Part shown: positions 45,740 through 53,353 of the stretch, in pieces | How the letters are laid out: each line of letters begins with the position of its first letter | Position numbering within the stretch: the first letter of the stretch is position 1 | Assembly: GCF_009834785.1 (NCBI RefSeq) | Contig: NZ_WUYX01000070.1 | Location: forward strand, 83,622-147,621 | DNA length: 64,000 bases | Direction of reading: 5' to 3' | Source of the DNA: Natronorubrum halalkaliphilum | GTDB lineage: Archaea > Halobacteriota > Halobacteria > Halobacteriales > Natrialbaceae | Notes under the pieces: model-generated | The model's database searches: none | What the model saw: only the letters and a program-made list of their open reading frames with translations | What the model was told of the DNA's origin: nothing | Position numbers and translations under genes: made by a program

Positions 45740-46834
45740 TCAGTCCTCGGTTTCCGTCGGCAACGCGTTGTCAGGCTCGCCGCCGCCGACGTTTTCGGCG
45801 ACCGTCCGACGATTGATCTCGCCGATACGATCCGAGACTTCGGCGACGAGGTCCTCGACGGTACCCTGAACCGGACTCGAGTTGTCCTTGACCAGCGCCC
45901 CCTCGCTGCCATCGGCACCGAAGTCCGGGTGGAGCGGGATTTCACCGAGGAGCGGCACGTCGTACTTGTCGACGATCGTCTGTGCGCCTTCGGTGCCGAA
46001 CAGGCCGTGTTCGTCGTCACAGGTCGGACAGACGAACGAACTCATGTTTTCGACGACGCCCAGCACCGGCGTGTCGTGTTTGTTGAACATCTGAATCCCC
46101 TTTCGGGTGTCGTCGAGGGCCATCTCCTGTGGCGTCGTGACGACGACCGAGCCGGTCACGGGCATCGACTGCAGCAGGTTCAGCGTCGCGTCGCCCGTTC
46201 CCGGCGGGAGGTCGACGATGAGGTAATCGAGGCGACCCCACTCGACGCCCTCCAAGAACTTCAGCATGAACTTGTTGACCATCGGCCCCCGAAGAATCGC
46301 GGGGTCGTCCTCGTCTTCCATCATGAGACCCATGCTGATGACTCGAACGCCGTCCGAACGGGGCGGGACGATATCCTCGCTCGGGGTGACGCCGGGTTCG
46401 CTCTCGACCGGCAGGATGCGGGGGATGTTCGGCCCGTGAATGTCCGCGTCGAGCAGTCCGACCATGGCCCCGCGCTTCTCGAGTCCGGCCGCGATGTTCG
46501 CGGCGATCGTCGTCTTGCCGACCCCACCCTTCCCGGAGGAGACGGCGATGACGTTACGAACCCGCGGCAGCACTTCCTCGTCGAACCCGTGTTCGGATCC
46601 GACGTGTGCTCGCAGGTCGGTCTCGAGGCCAGCCTCGCTACAGACGTCGCGGATTCGATTCCCGAGTTCCATCTCCGAGGGCGCATACGGCGCGTTCAAC
46701 GCGAGCGAGATCCGGGCCGTTTCGTCCTCGATGGTGACGTCGTTGACGAGTCCGAGCGAGACGATATCCTCGCCGATGTCCGGGTCCTCGATCCCCTCGA
46801 GTTCGATCTTGAGTTCGTGTTCTGTAATACTCAT
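45740..46834 (-). CDS. mrp: Mrp/NBP35-type P-loop ATPase
   Basis: This 364-residue protein has an N-terminal DUF59 domain (about 1-80, LEGIEDPDIGEDIVSLGLVN) joined to a Mrp ATPase with the deviant Walker A VSSGKGGVGKTTIAANIA, GLLDADIHGPNIPRIL, DYLIVDLPPGTGDATL and a CPTCDDEHGLFG segment. Mrp/ApbC proteins carry and transfer Fe-S clusters. The Cys pair of CPTC could hold a cluster. It stands downstream of the Fe-S/NrfD operon on the same strand, separated by 138 bp. Confidence 0.93.
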   Translation of the reverse strand: MSITEHELKIELEGIEDPDIGEDIVSLGLVNDVTIEDETARISLALNAPYAPSEMELGNRIRDVCSEAGLETDLRAHVGSEHGFDEEVLPRVRNVIAVSSGKGGVGKTTIAANIAAGLEKRGAMVGLLDADIHGPNIPRILPVESEPGVTPSEDIVPPRSDGVRVISMGLMMEDEDDPAILRGPMVNKFMLKFLEGVEWGRLDYLIVDLPPGTGDATLNLLQSMPVTGSVVVTTPQEMALDDTRKGIQMFNKHDTPVLGVVENMSSFVCPTCDDEHGLFGTEGAQTIVDKYDVPLLGEIPLHPDFGADGSEGALVKDNSSPVQGTVEDLVAEVSDRIGEINRRTVAENVGGGEPDNALPTETED

Positions 46835-46972
46835 AGTGGGTGATGGACGTTAGTGGGCCTAAGGTGTCGGAACGGGATACGTGTGATGGTTCGGCGTTCG
46901 AACCCGGCGACTGCGGCGACTCGAGGCGAAGCGGCGGTCGAACTGCGGGGCCGCGTAATCGACGCGGTTCAG

Positions 46973-47257
46973 TCAGGTTCCCGGAAGTCCACCGTAGAAG
47001 ATGGCTCCGATCAGCAGCGTCATGATAAGCATCGAGACCCACATGGTCGTCGCGATCCCGACGAGATAGCTGACGCCGAGCAGTCCCGTCTTCGTGTCCC
47101 GTGGAGTGCCGGTAAACCACGCGATGATCATGGTATAGATCGGAAACAGGATGACGCCGAAGATGAGGTAGGTCCCGTCGTTCGGGAATCCGGTCCAGCC
47201 GTCCGTCCCCTCGTACCCGTGATAGAGGACCATGGCCAGCGTCTCGGTAAGGGTCAT
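46973..47257 (-). CDS. Small membrane protein of the NrfD cluster, paralogue of the adjacent gene
   Basis: This 94-residue protein has two to three membrane segments. The start MTLTETLAMVLYHGYEGTDG is followed by GFPNDGTYLIFGVILFPIYT, then MIIAWFTGTPRDTKTGLLGV and a last hydrophobic helix ending AIFYGGLPGT. It aligns along its length with the 116-residue gene product upstream (same YHGY, GFPN.GTYLIFGV, WFTG.P.DTKT.LLGVSYLVGI). Not a family I can name. It probably anchors or spans the complex built by NrfD and the Fe-S protein. Confidence 0.78.
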   Translation of the reverse strand: MTLTETLAMVLYHGYEGTDGWTGFPNDGTYLIFGVILFPIYTMIIAWFTGTPRDTKTGLLGVSYLVGIATTMWVSMLIMTLLIGAIFYGGLPGT

Positions 47258-47440
47258 ACGAAACGTTTGCGATCCGGGTGGGTCGTGGTTTTCCCTGACT
47301 GTGCAGGTTTACCAAGTCAAAAGTTACCACCCCACATGCATATAGACAGTCCCCTCAACGACCGGTGACGCCGCTTTCGAATTTTAAAAATAGCGCAACG
47401 AAAATCGGTGCGCCGGCGGATCGCCGGATATCCGAGTGAC

Positions 47441-47791
47441 TTACAGGAAGTACGTGTTCAACACCGTGAAGATCGGCGAGTCGTTGGACGGGCCGGCCGA
47501 ACCGAGCGGTTCCGGCAGTCCGCCGAAGAAGATGAGACCGATAATCACGGTCAGGATGAACATCCCGATCCACATCTGCGCCGTGATACCGACGAGATAG
47601 GAGACGCCGAGCATGCTCGTCTTCGTGTCGCCGGGCTTCCCGGTGAACCACGAAATGACCATGATATAGATCGGCACCAGCACGACCCCGAAGATGAGGT
47701 AGGTCCCGATGTTAGGGAATCCGGTCACGCCTTCGGTACCGCTGTAGCCGTGATACATGACCGCTTCGGCGGCCGAGAGTGTAAGGCTCAT
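47441..47791 (-). CDS. Small membrane protein of the NrfD cluster, first paralogue
   Basis: This 116-residue protein parallels its neighbour: AVMYHGYSGTEGVTGFPNIG, TYLIFGVVLVPIYIMVIS, WFTGKPGDTKTSMLGVSYLV, a hydrophobic helix and GLIFFGGLPEPLG, then a longer C-terminal end (residues 95-116, ending TVLNTYFL) that the other lacks. Its ATG overlaps the NrfD stop, so it belongs to that operon. The pair is a tandem duplication; I know no characterised homologue. Confidence 0.8.
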   Translation of the reverse strand: MSLTLSAAEAVMYHGYSGTEGVTGFPNIGTYLIFGVVLVPIYIMVISWFTGKPGDTKTSMLGVSYLVGITAQMWIGMFILTVIIGLIFFGGLPEPLGSAGPSNDSPIFTVLNTYFL

Positions 47792-49170
47792 GCGTTCACC
47801 TCCTGTTTGGTTGCAGCTTCATCGGGGTCTTCGTGACCCTCGTGTTCGTGGCCGTGTCCGTGGTCGCCTCGCATGTGTTCGACTGCGTGGAGTTCGACCA
47901 CCGGAACGACCTTGGAGACGATGAGGAAGATCAAGACGACCATCCCGATCGTGCCGACCAGCGAGAGCAACTCGATCGCGCTCGGGAAGTACTCACCGGG
48001 CGTCGCCGCATAGATCTCGAACTCGGGGTGCAGGAAGCCTTCGACGACGAAGATCAGCTTCTCGATCAGCGTCGCGAACAGCACTGCCAGCGCGGCGACG
48101 ATCGCTCGCGTCTTGGTAAACAGCGACGGGCGGATCGTCTGCGCGAAGATGTACGCGAGCGTCCCGAAGACGAGCGCCATCGCGGTGATGTAGATCGGAT
48201 GCGTGATGGTCGCTTCCTGTGCGACCTCCGTACTCACCGGCGCGGCGAACAGGCCGACGACGTTCTGCTGGAGCTGGAGCCAGAGGAAGAGCAGACAGAA
48301 GAATCCGAGCCACAGCAGGAGTCCGCGGAAGACGTCGTCGGTCATGATGTGATCCCAGTCGTAGGCACGCCGGAAGGCGTAGGCGACGATGATCACGCCA
48401 CTGATCGCAGACGTCAGTGCGATGGTCAGGAACTGTGGCCCCTGCACGGCGCTGAACCAGGCCGGCATGCCGGGGAGCACCGCGAACAGCCACGGAATCA
48501 CACCGCCGTGAAGCAGAAGCGGTGCCATGATGATGATCGCGAGTGCGAGCCACCAGACCATCCGCTCGACGATCTGGTCTTCTTCCTCGGTGTAACCGAG
48601 GGTCAAGACCTTATAGATCGGCTCGAGGTAGTTCGGGAGGTCGTCACGCAGACGCGTGATGTCGTAACGGAGCGTCAGGGCGAGGTAGGTCGCCGTCAGC
48701 ACGAAGTAGGCCGTGATGACGGTTACGTCCCACACCAGCGGCGAGTTGTTGACCGTGATGTGGTAGTGGCCCAGCACGCTCGTGACCATTCGGTCCGGAC
48801 GGCCCATGTGGACCAGAATGTAGAAACCGGCGGCGGAGAGGCCGGCGATCGTCAGCAGTTCCGCCAGTCGAGCGACCGGCATATAGCGGTCCATTCCGAG
48901 CAGGCGGACGGCTGCCGAGAGGATGATCCCTCCGTGAGCGATCCCGACCCACCAGATGAACGCGCCGATGTACAGTCCCCAGGTCACGCCGCCACCGCTC
49001 CCCCAGTCGGAGAGGCCGGTGACCGACATGCCCACGTACAGCTGGTACATCCAGGCGACGAGGAATGCGCCGAACGCCAGTCCGGCGGCACCGAACAGCG
49101 CGAGGTACTTCTTGGAGAGGTTGTTGACCGGACGGAGGATGTCGGCTTCGGTTGGTGTTTTGGTACTCAT
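47788..49170 (-). CDS. NrfD/PsrC-type polytopic membrane subunit
   Basis: This 460-residue protein has the 8-10 helix quinone-binding NrfD fold: WGLYIGAFIWWVGIAHGGII, SAAVRLLGMDRYMPVARLAE, LTIAGLSAAGFYILVHMGRP, YHITVNNSPLVWDVTVITAY and later LFCLLFLWLQLQQNVVGLF-like segments. It is the usual partner of a four-cluster Fe-S subunit in polysulfide, DMSO or alternative complex III-type systems. The His-rich cytoplasmic C-terminus (MRGDHGHGHEHEGHEDPDEA) is notable. No molybdopterin subunit is encoded nearby, so quinol oxidation to an unknown acceptor is more likely than a reductase. Confidence 0.9.
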   Translation of the reverse strand: MSTKTPTEADILRPVNNLSKKYLALFGAAGLAFGAFLVAWMYQLYVGMSVTGLSDWGSGGGVTWGLYIGAFIWWVGIAHGGIILSAAVRLLGMDRYMPVARLAELLTIAGLSAAGFYILVHMGRPDRMVTSVLGHYHITVNNSPLVWDVTVITAYFVLTATYLALTLRYDITRLRDDLPNYLEPIYKVLTLGYTEEEDQIVERMVWWLALAIIIMAPLLLHGGVIPWLFAVLPGMPAWFSAVQGPQFLTIALTSAISGVIIVAYAFRRAYDWDHIMTDDVFRGLLLWLGFFCLLFLWLQLQQNVVGLFAAPVSTEVAQEATITHPIYITAMALVFGTLAYIFAQTIRPSLFTKTRAIVAALAVLFATLIEKLIFVVEGFLHPEFEIYAATPGEYFPSAIELLSLVGTIGMVVLIFLIVSKVVPVVELHAVEHMRGDHGHGHEHEGHEDPDEAATKQEVNA

Positions 49171-49172
49171 CG

Positions 49173-51029
49173 TTACCAGCCTCCGAGGTCCATCCCGGTG
49201 TCACCGACGGTACTCTCGTCGAGGACCTCCTTGCGGTTGTCCGTCAGGCCGACCTGCTCGTACGCGACGGGGCCGTCGACCTGCTCTGCACTCGGTCCGG
49301 GCTCGTTGCCGATGTACGTGACGTTCGGGTTCGTGCCCATATCCTCGAGGAGCTTGAACGTCGACGATTCGTCGCCGGCGTAACTCTCGATGACCTGCTG
49401 TGCGGTATCTTCGTCGGTGATACCCGCCTCGGACACCCACGGTTCCTCTTCTTCTTCCCGAAGGATCAGCAGCGACTCTTCGACTTCCGCCGGCGTGATC
49501 TCGCGGGATTCGTAACGGTCGACGACGTCCTGAATACTCTCCTCGGAGGACGTAATGACGGCGTCGAGTGCGTCGGTTGCACGCTCGAAGTCGTCGGAGT
49601 CGACATCGTCTTCGGACGCGTCGCCGAGGATGGCATCGACGAGCGTCTCGAGGTCGTCTTCCGAGAGTTCGTCGTCGTCATCGTCTCCGACCTCGAACTC
49701 GTTCTCGAGGACGGCAATGACGACCTCTCGGAGCGCTTCGGCGGCGGCCTCTTCGGCCTCCTCGGTGCTGTCGTACTCTTCGGCGTCGATCAGGTACTCG
49801 AGATCGGCCGTCTCGATCTCGTCGTTGAGATACATGACGCCCTCGATCTCGCTTCGGTCCCAGTCGCCGTCGAGGTACTGCATGTCGAGCAGTTCGATCT
49901 CGCCGTCGAGGAACGCGTACGCCTCCTCGACGTCCTCTCGGTTGGGACTCTCGTCGGCGATCATGTGCTCGGCACGGGACTGAACGACGTTCGAAAGGTA
50001 CTGCCGCGGTCTGCTGTCGGGATCGTTCATGTCGCCGAAGTTGATCGCATCCGGCGGACAGGCCTCCTCACAGGCCGTTGTTCCGACCATCTCATCGCCC
50101 ATATGTCCGTCCTGCCGGGTCGGACACATGGTACACTTGCTCATCGTCCCTCGCGGGGCGCGACTGTCGACCCAGCGATCCTCGTCGCTGGTCATGTGAT
50201 CGCCGTCCATGTCGCTGTGCATCTCTTCGATTTCGTCCGTCGAGACGTCCGGTTCGTCCCACTGGAAGTAGTTGACGCCGTACGGACAGGCGACCTGACA
50301 GTAGCGACAGCCGATACAGACGTCGTAATCGGTCAGCACGAGGCCGTCCTTGTCACGAGTGTGACGGGCCGTCGTCGGACAGACTTTCTCACAGGGCGCG
50401 TCGGTGCAGTGCTGACACGGTCGAATGAGACGGTTTCGGCTCCGACCGCCGTCTTCGCCGGGCTCCTCGTAGTCGAGGATGTACATCCAGTTGACGCCCT
50501 GATCGAGCTGGTTCTCCTCGGAACAGGCAGTGACACAGGAGAGACAGCCGTCACAGCGCTCGAGGTCGAGAACCATCCCGAGCTGTGTGCCGTCGTCGCC
50601 GTCGCCGTCCTCGTCGCCCTCTTGGGCAGCCCCGAGGTTCATCTCGGGACCGTCGTCGGTGACGCCCCACGCGCCGAATCCGACGGCCGCCGCACCGAGA
50701 CCCATCTTCTTCATCGTGTCACGGCGGGTCTCTTCGCCCTCGCCGTCGAACGCCTCGAGCATTCGAGTCGCGGTACCCTTCTGTTCTTCCTGGGCCTGTT
50801 CGTAGGCTTCCTTGGTCGGGCGGTCGTCGACGTCGAACTCCTCCATCACGTCGTCGTGGTACTTCTCGTGGAACTCGGCCTCGGAGAGCTCGCCCTTGGT
50901 GACCCGCATTGCGTCCTGGGCCATCTGCATCCCGAGATCGCTGTCGTACTCGGTCTCGTCGAGCATCCCCTCGAGTTCGGTCTCCCACTCTTGACCGAGT
51001 GGGTGGAATGATTCATCGTCCGTGCTCAT
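49173..51029 (-). CDS. Fe-S electron-transfer subunit with internal Tat signal and long acidic C-terminal half
   Basis: This 618-residue protein is far longer than DmsB/HybA-type subunits. Residues 1-105 form a charged domain, followed by a Tat-like TRRDTMKKMGLGAAAVGFGA. The Fe-S part has clusters in LDLERCDGCLSCVTACSEEN, RPCQHCTDAPCEKVCPTTAR, YDVCIGCRYCQVACPYGVNY and KCTMCPTRQDG with CEEACPPDAI. From about residue 340 to the end lies an Asp/Glu-rich region with no Cys. Such a layout recalls an Act-B-like subunit of alternative complex III. It begins the operon with NrfD and the small membrane proteins. Confidence 0.88.
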   Translation of the reverse strand: MSTDDESFHPLGQEWETELEGMLDETEYDSDLGMQMAQDAMRVTKGELSEAEFHEKYHDDVMEEFDVDDRPTKEAYEQAQEEQKGTATRMLEAFDGEGEETRRDTMKKMGLGAAAVGFGAWGVTDDGPEMNLGAAQEGDEDGDGDDGTQLGMVLDLERCDGCLSCVTACSEENQLDQGVNWMYILDYEEPGEDGGRSRNRLIRPCQHCTDAPCEKVCPTTARHTRDKDGLVLTDYDVCIGCRYCQVACPYGVNYFQWDEPDVSTDEIEEMHSDMDGDHMTSDEDRWVDSRAPRGTMSKCTMCPTRQDGHMGDEMVGTTACEEACPPDAINFGDMNDPDSRPRQYLSNVVQSRAEHMIADESPNREDVEEAYAFLDGEIELLDMQYLDGDWDRSEIEGVMYLNDEIETADLEYLIDAEEYDSTEEAEEAAAEALREVVIAVLENEFEVGDDDDDELSEDDLETLVDAILGDASEDDVDSDDFERATDALDAVITSSEESIQDVVDRYESREITPAEVEESLLILREEEEEPWVSEAGITDEDTAQQVIESYAGDESSTFKLLEDMGTNPNVTYIGNEPGPSAEQVDGPVAYEQVGLTDNRKEVLDESTVGDTGMDLGGW

Positions 51030-51595
51030 TCTGAGCGAACACCTCCGGACGAGAATCCTGTCGATGCAAAGTAATTACACGCCGACACGCAGTTAAATAC
51101 GGTCATATGTGGATCCTCTACCCCGGACTCATAACTAGATGACGTTGAAGTATAGACCCGATTTCCATGGCGTGAGAATCGACGCGAATATGTTCGTGAA
51201 TATATAAGGAATTATAGTAGCCAATACCTGTATTAGCTGGTGTTGATTCGTCTGCACTAACCCAAGCTTCAAATAGGTTGAATGGGGGAAGATGGTGAAC
51301 TCGAGTGGAGTTTCTCGTCCGGTTCGTCGATCCGTATCGCGAGCCATCAGCGGCCAGCCGATTCGTCTCACCACTCAGGGCTAGGCAGTGCAAAAAGAAC
51401 GGAACAGCAACGTCCCGCTCGACAGATCGGTTGCCACGTTCTCGAAGGCCGTCTCGACCTCGCGCCAGAAAACGACGAGTACGAACTCCGGGCGGGCGGT
51501 GTCAACGGATTCGACGGCGCGGAGATGATTTTCCCCGAGGCACAGGCAGATGCGACGGCGTTCCCGTTCCGGCATCGCGACCGCGGTCCGACGGA
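51030..51595. other. Intergenic region upstream of the Fe-S/NrfD operon
   Basis: 566 bp. The minus-strand TATA box is probably ATTTAACT near 51090-51099, giving a leader of about 35-60 nt to 51029. From 51110 to 51270 the DNA is AT-rich. Two overlapping frames (51118-51393 minus, 51282-51614 plus) show no family features, and I do not call them. Confidence 0.5.
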
Positions 51596-52270
51596 TCAGC
51601 TACTCGCGAGTTGATCTTCGAGCGAGTCCGTCTCGTCGAGGCCGGGGAGATCCTCGACAAACCGCTTGATAATCGCCTCCTCAGCCCGGTGGAGCGTCTC
51701 GCTACAGGTCGATTTCGCGATATCGAGGTGCCCCGCGAGCTCCGTCAGCGAACAGCGTCGCGGGGTGTCGTAGTAGCCCTCCTCGACAGCTGCGGCGACT
51801 ACCTCGAGCTGTCGTTCCGAAAGCAACTGGCTCTCGTGGAGGCGCTCGCGAACGTGTTCGATCCGGTACTGGAGGCCGAACTGCTCGAGCTGTTCGGCGA
51901 GCTGGGCGAGCCGATCTCGGGAGCCGGTCACTTCGATCGTCGCCTCGCCGTCGTTGATTTCGACGGGGAGCTCGATCGGCATCCCCGATTCACGAGAGGA
52001 GAACAGCAGTAGCGGCGCCGTCGTCTCGAAATGAACGGTTACCTCGTTGTCGCTCCACTGCGCGAGAGACAGTTCGGTGATCTGGGCGTGGTCGCGCATG
52101 TCCTCGACGACGTCGGCCACGTTCGGACCGGCGATTCGGACGAGCGCGAATCCGCTGTCCGATCCGGGGACGGCCGCCAGTACCCGAAACGTGGCCTCGG
52201 GATACGCCGTCGAGAGCTGTTGAATCCAGACCTGTTCCGGCATCGTGATGGTGAGTGTCGCCTGAGCCAT
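51596..52270 (-). CDS. HTH_10 (bacterio-opsin activator/DmsR-type) transcriptional regulator
   Basis: This 224-residue protein has a C-terminal HTH_10 domain with the typical LSERQLEVVAAAVEEGYYDT, PRRCSLTELAGHLDIAKST and CSETLHRAEEAIIKRF. The N-terminal domain is the sensing part usually seen in this family. DmsR/Bat-type regulators control anaerobic and light-dependent genes in haloarchaea. The only Cys are in the HTH domain, so it is not the Cys-rich N-terminal type known from NarO. It is divergent from a DUF2249 gene and has an inverted repeat just upstream of its promoter, so it likely controls its own gene and the regulon. Confidence 0.85.
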   Translation of the reverse strand: MAQATLTITMPEQVWIQQLSTAYPEATFRVLAAVPGSDSGFALVRIAGPNVADVVEDMRDHAQITELSLAQWSDNEVTVHFETTAPLLLFSSRESGMPIELPVEINDGEATIEVTGSRDRLAQLAEQLEQFGLQYRIEHVRERLHESQLLSERQLEVVAAAVEEGYYDTPRRCSLTELAGHLDIAKSTCSETLHRAEEAIIKRFVEDLPGLDETDSLEDQLASS

Positions 52271-52317
52271 AGCACGGTCGACAGTATACACCCCACAGTC
52301 GAATATCTTCGCGGCGG

Positions 52318-52334
52318 TTCCCAGCCGGTGGGAA
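52318..52334. promoter_or_regulatory. Second inverted repeat TTCCCA-N5-TGGGAA before the regulator gene
   Basis: This is the near-identical partner of 13957-13973 (one base different). It ends 47 nt before the regulator start at 52270, again just upstream of the TATA position. This suggests autoregulation by the HTH_10 protein. Confidence 0.6.
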
Positions 52335-52347
52335 GAGCCCCGTCCGT

Positions 52348-52359
52348 CGAACACGTTCG
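52348..52359. promoter_or_regulatory. Putative regulon operator, site 6 (CGAAC-AC-GTTCG)
   Basis: A perfect copy ends 37 nt before the DUF2249 ATG at 52397 and 77 nt from the divergent regulator start at 52270. Confidence 0.65.
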
Positions 52360-52396
52360 CCCGAAATGCCACCCGTCTGCGTCCGAACTATCGAAC

Positions 52397-52627
52397 ATGG
52401 CAACCGACCCCAACTCGGCGGCATCGATCCTCGACGTTCGCGACATCGACGGCCCACCGTTCGACGACATCATGGCCGCACTCGAGAATCTCGAGTCCGA
52501 CGAGCGACTCCGACTGATCGCCCCGTTCGAGCCAAAACCGCTCTACGAGGTCCTCGAGGCACGCGGGTTCACGTACGAAAGCGAACAGCGTGAGGACGTC
52601 TGGAACGTCCATATCGAGCACGCGTAG
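52397..52627 (+). CDS. DUF2249 domain protein, copy 1
   Basis: This 76-residue protein fits DUF2249 (TusA/SirA-like fold): SILDVRDIDGPPFDDIMAAL (strand and helix), ESDERLRLIAPFEPKPLYEV with the family PKPLYE motif, then LEARGFTYESEQRE and DVWNVHIEHA. DUF2249 proteins occur with denitrification genes, but their biochemical role is not settled. It is the first of three paralogues in 1 kb and is divergent from the HTH_10 regulator. Confidence 0.85.
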   Translation: MATDPNSAASILDVRDIDGPPFDDIMAALENLESDERLRLIAPFEPKPLYEVLEARGFTYESEQREDVWNVHIEHA

Positions 52628-52644
52628 CGAATTCCGGACCGGAA

Positions 52645-52656
52645 CGAACACGTTCG
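52645..52656. promoter_or_regulatory. Putative regulon operator, site 7 (CGAAC-AC-GTTCG)
   Basis: A perfect copy ends 40 nt before the ATG at 52697. Confidence 0.65.
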
Positions 52657-52696
52657 GACGAACACCCTTGCAACCACACACCCCAGATCCACCTGC

Positions 52697-52930
52697 ATGA
52701 CACGACTCGACGTCAGGGACATCCCACCGGTTGACCGCCATCCGACCATCCACGACGCCTTCGACGACCTCGCGCCCGGCGAGACGCTGACGATCGTCAA
52801 CGACCACGAGCCCAAGCCGTTGTTCTACGAGTTTCAGGCCGAAGTCGACCAGTTCGACGCCGACGACTACGAGGTCGAACGGGTCGCCGCCGACGAGTTC
52901 GTCGCCCGGTTTCCGAAGGGGGACGCATAG
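52697..52930 (+). CDS. DUF2249 domain protein, copy 2
   Basis: This 77-residue protein is the most canonical of the three: TRLDVRDIPPVDRHPTIHDA, FDDLAPGETLTIVNDHEPKP and LFYEFQAEVDQFDADDYEVE, ending in a variable Asp/Ala-rich tail. The NDHEPKPLFYEF stretch is the DUF2249 signature. The typical C-terminal W-x-V/I end is replaced by EFVARFPKGDA. It has its own operator and probably a separate short transcript. Confidence 0.88.
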   Translation: MTRLDVRDIPPVDRHPTIHDAFDDLAPGETLTIVNDHEPKPLFYEFQAEVDQFDADDYEVERVAADEFVARFPKGDA

Positions 52931-53037
52931 CGAGACTCGGTAGCACCGGTTTGGGACCGTTCGGACCATACCGGACGACCAACCATCTGCACTCCTGCAC
53001 CATCCGACCACCTGCGTTACCCTTCTTTCTCCGCAGC

Positions 53038-53049
53038 CGAACACGTACG
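53038..53049. promoter_or_regulatory. Putative regulon operator, site 8 (CGAAC-AC-GTACG)
   Basis: A one-mismatch copy ends 38 nt before the ATG at 53088. Confidence 0.55.
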
Positions 53050-53087
53050 GGACGAAACCGAGGTAGCGACGGCCCGAACCGGTACGT

Positions 53088-53351
53088 ATGCAGTCAGCCG
53101 ACACCGTACTCGACCGCACCGACGCACCGACCGACCGGCCGCGAGAGATCCTCGACGTGCGCTCGCTCGGCCCGCCCGAACCGCTCGCACGGACCCTCGA
53201 GACGCTCGCCGAGGGCCCCGACGAGACGGTGCTCGTCCAGCGCAACGATCGCGCCCCGCAGTTCCTCTATCCGAAACTCGAGGATCGCGGCTACGTCTAC
53301 GAGACCGTCGAACTGGATGCGGAGGTCGTGACCGTCATCTGGCGGGAGTAG
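53088..53351 (+). CDS. DUF2249 domain protein, copy 3
   Basis: This 87-residue protein has an N-terminal extension (QSADTVLDRTDAPTDRP) and then the DUF2249 fold: REILDVRSLGPPEPLARTLE, TLAEGPDETVLVQRNDRAPQ and FLYPKLEDRGYVYETVELDA, ending VTVIWRE. The PKPLY element is reduced to APQFLYPKL. It stops 2 bp from the convergent hydrolase gene's stop. Three paralogues with separate operators suggest they are not redundant. Confidence 0.85.
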   Translation: MQSADTVLDRTDAPTDRPREILDVRSLGPPEPLARTLETLAEGPDETVLVQRNDRAPQFLYPKLEDRGYVYETVELDAEVVTVIWRE

Positions 53352-53353
53352 CG

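Noticed and set aside
46895..46925. tRNA-like TTCGAACCC in the region before mrp
   Set aside because: No acceptor or anticodon stem pairs around it. I also found no convincing tRNA in the other gaps.
51036..51047. CGAACACCTCCG next to the ATG of the Fe-S subunit gene as another operator
   Set aside because: The right arm does not match and the position is within 20 nt of the start codon, not upstream of a TATA box.
51118..51614. Overlapping frames of 91 and 110 codons before the HTH_10 gene
   Set aside because: They run in opposite directions through AT-rich DNA without domain or codon pattern typical of this chromosome, so neither is supported.
51596..52270. Naming the HTH_10 protein narO or dmsR
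   Set aside because: It lacks the N-terminal Cys pattern of NarO, and no dms genes are present, so a symbol would be misleading.
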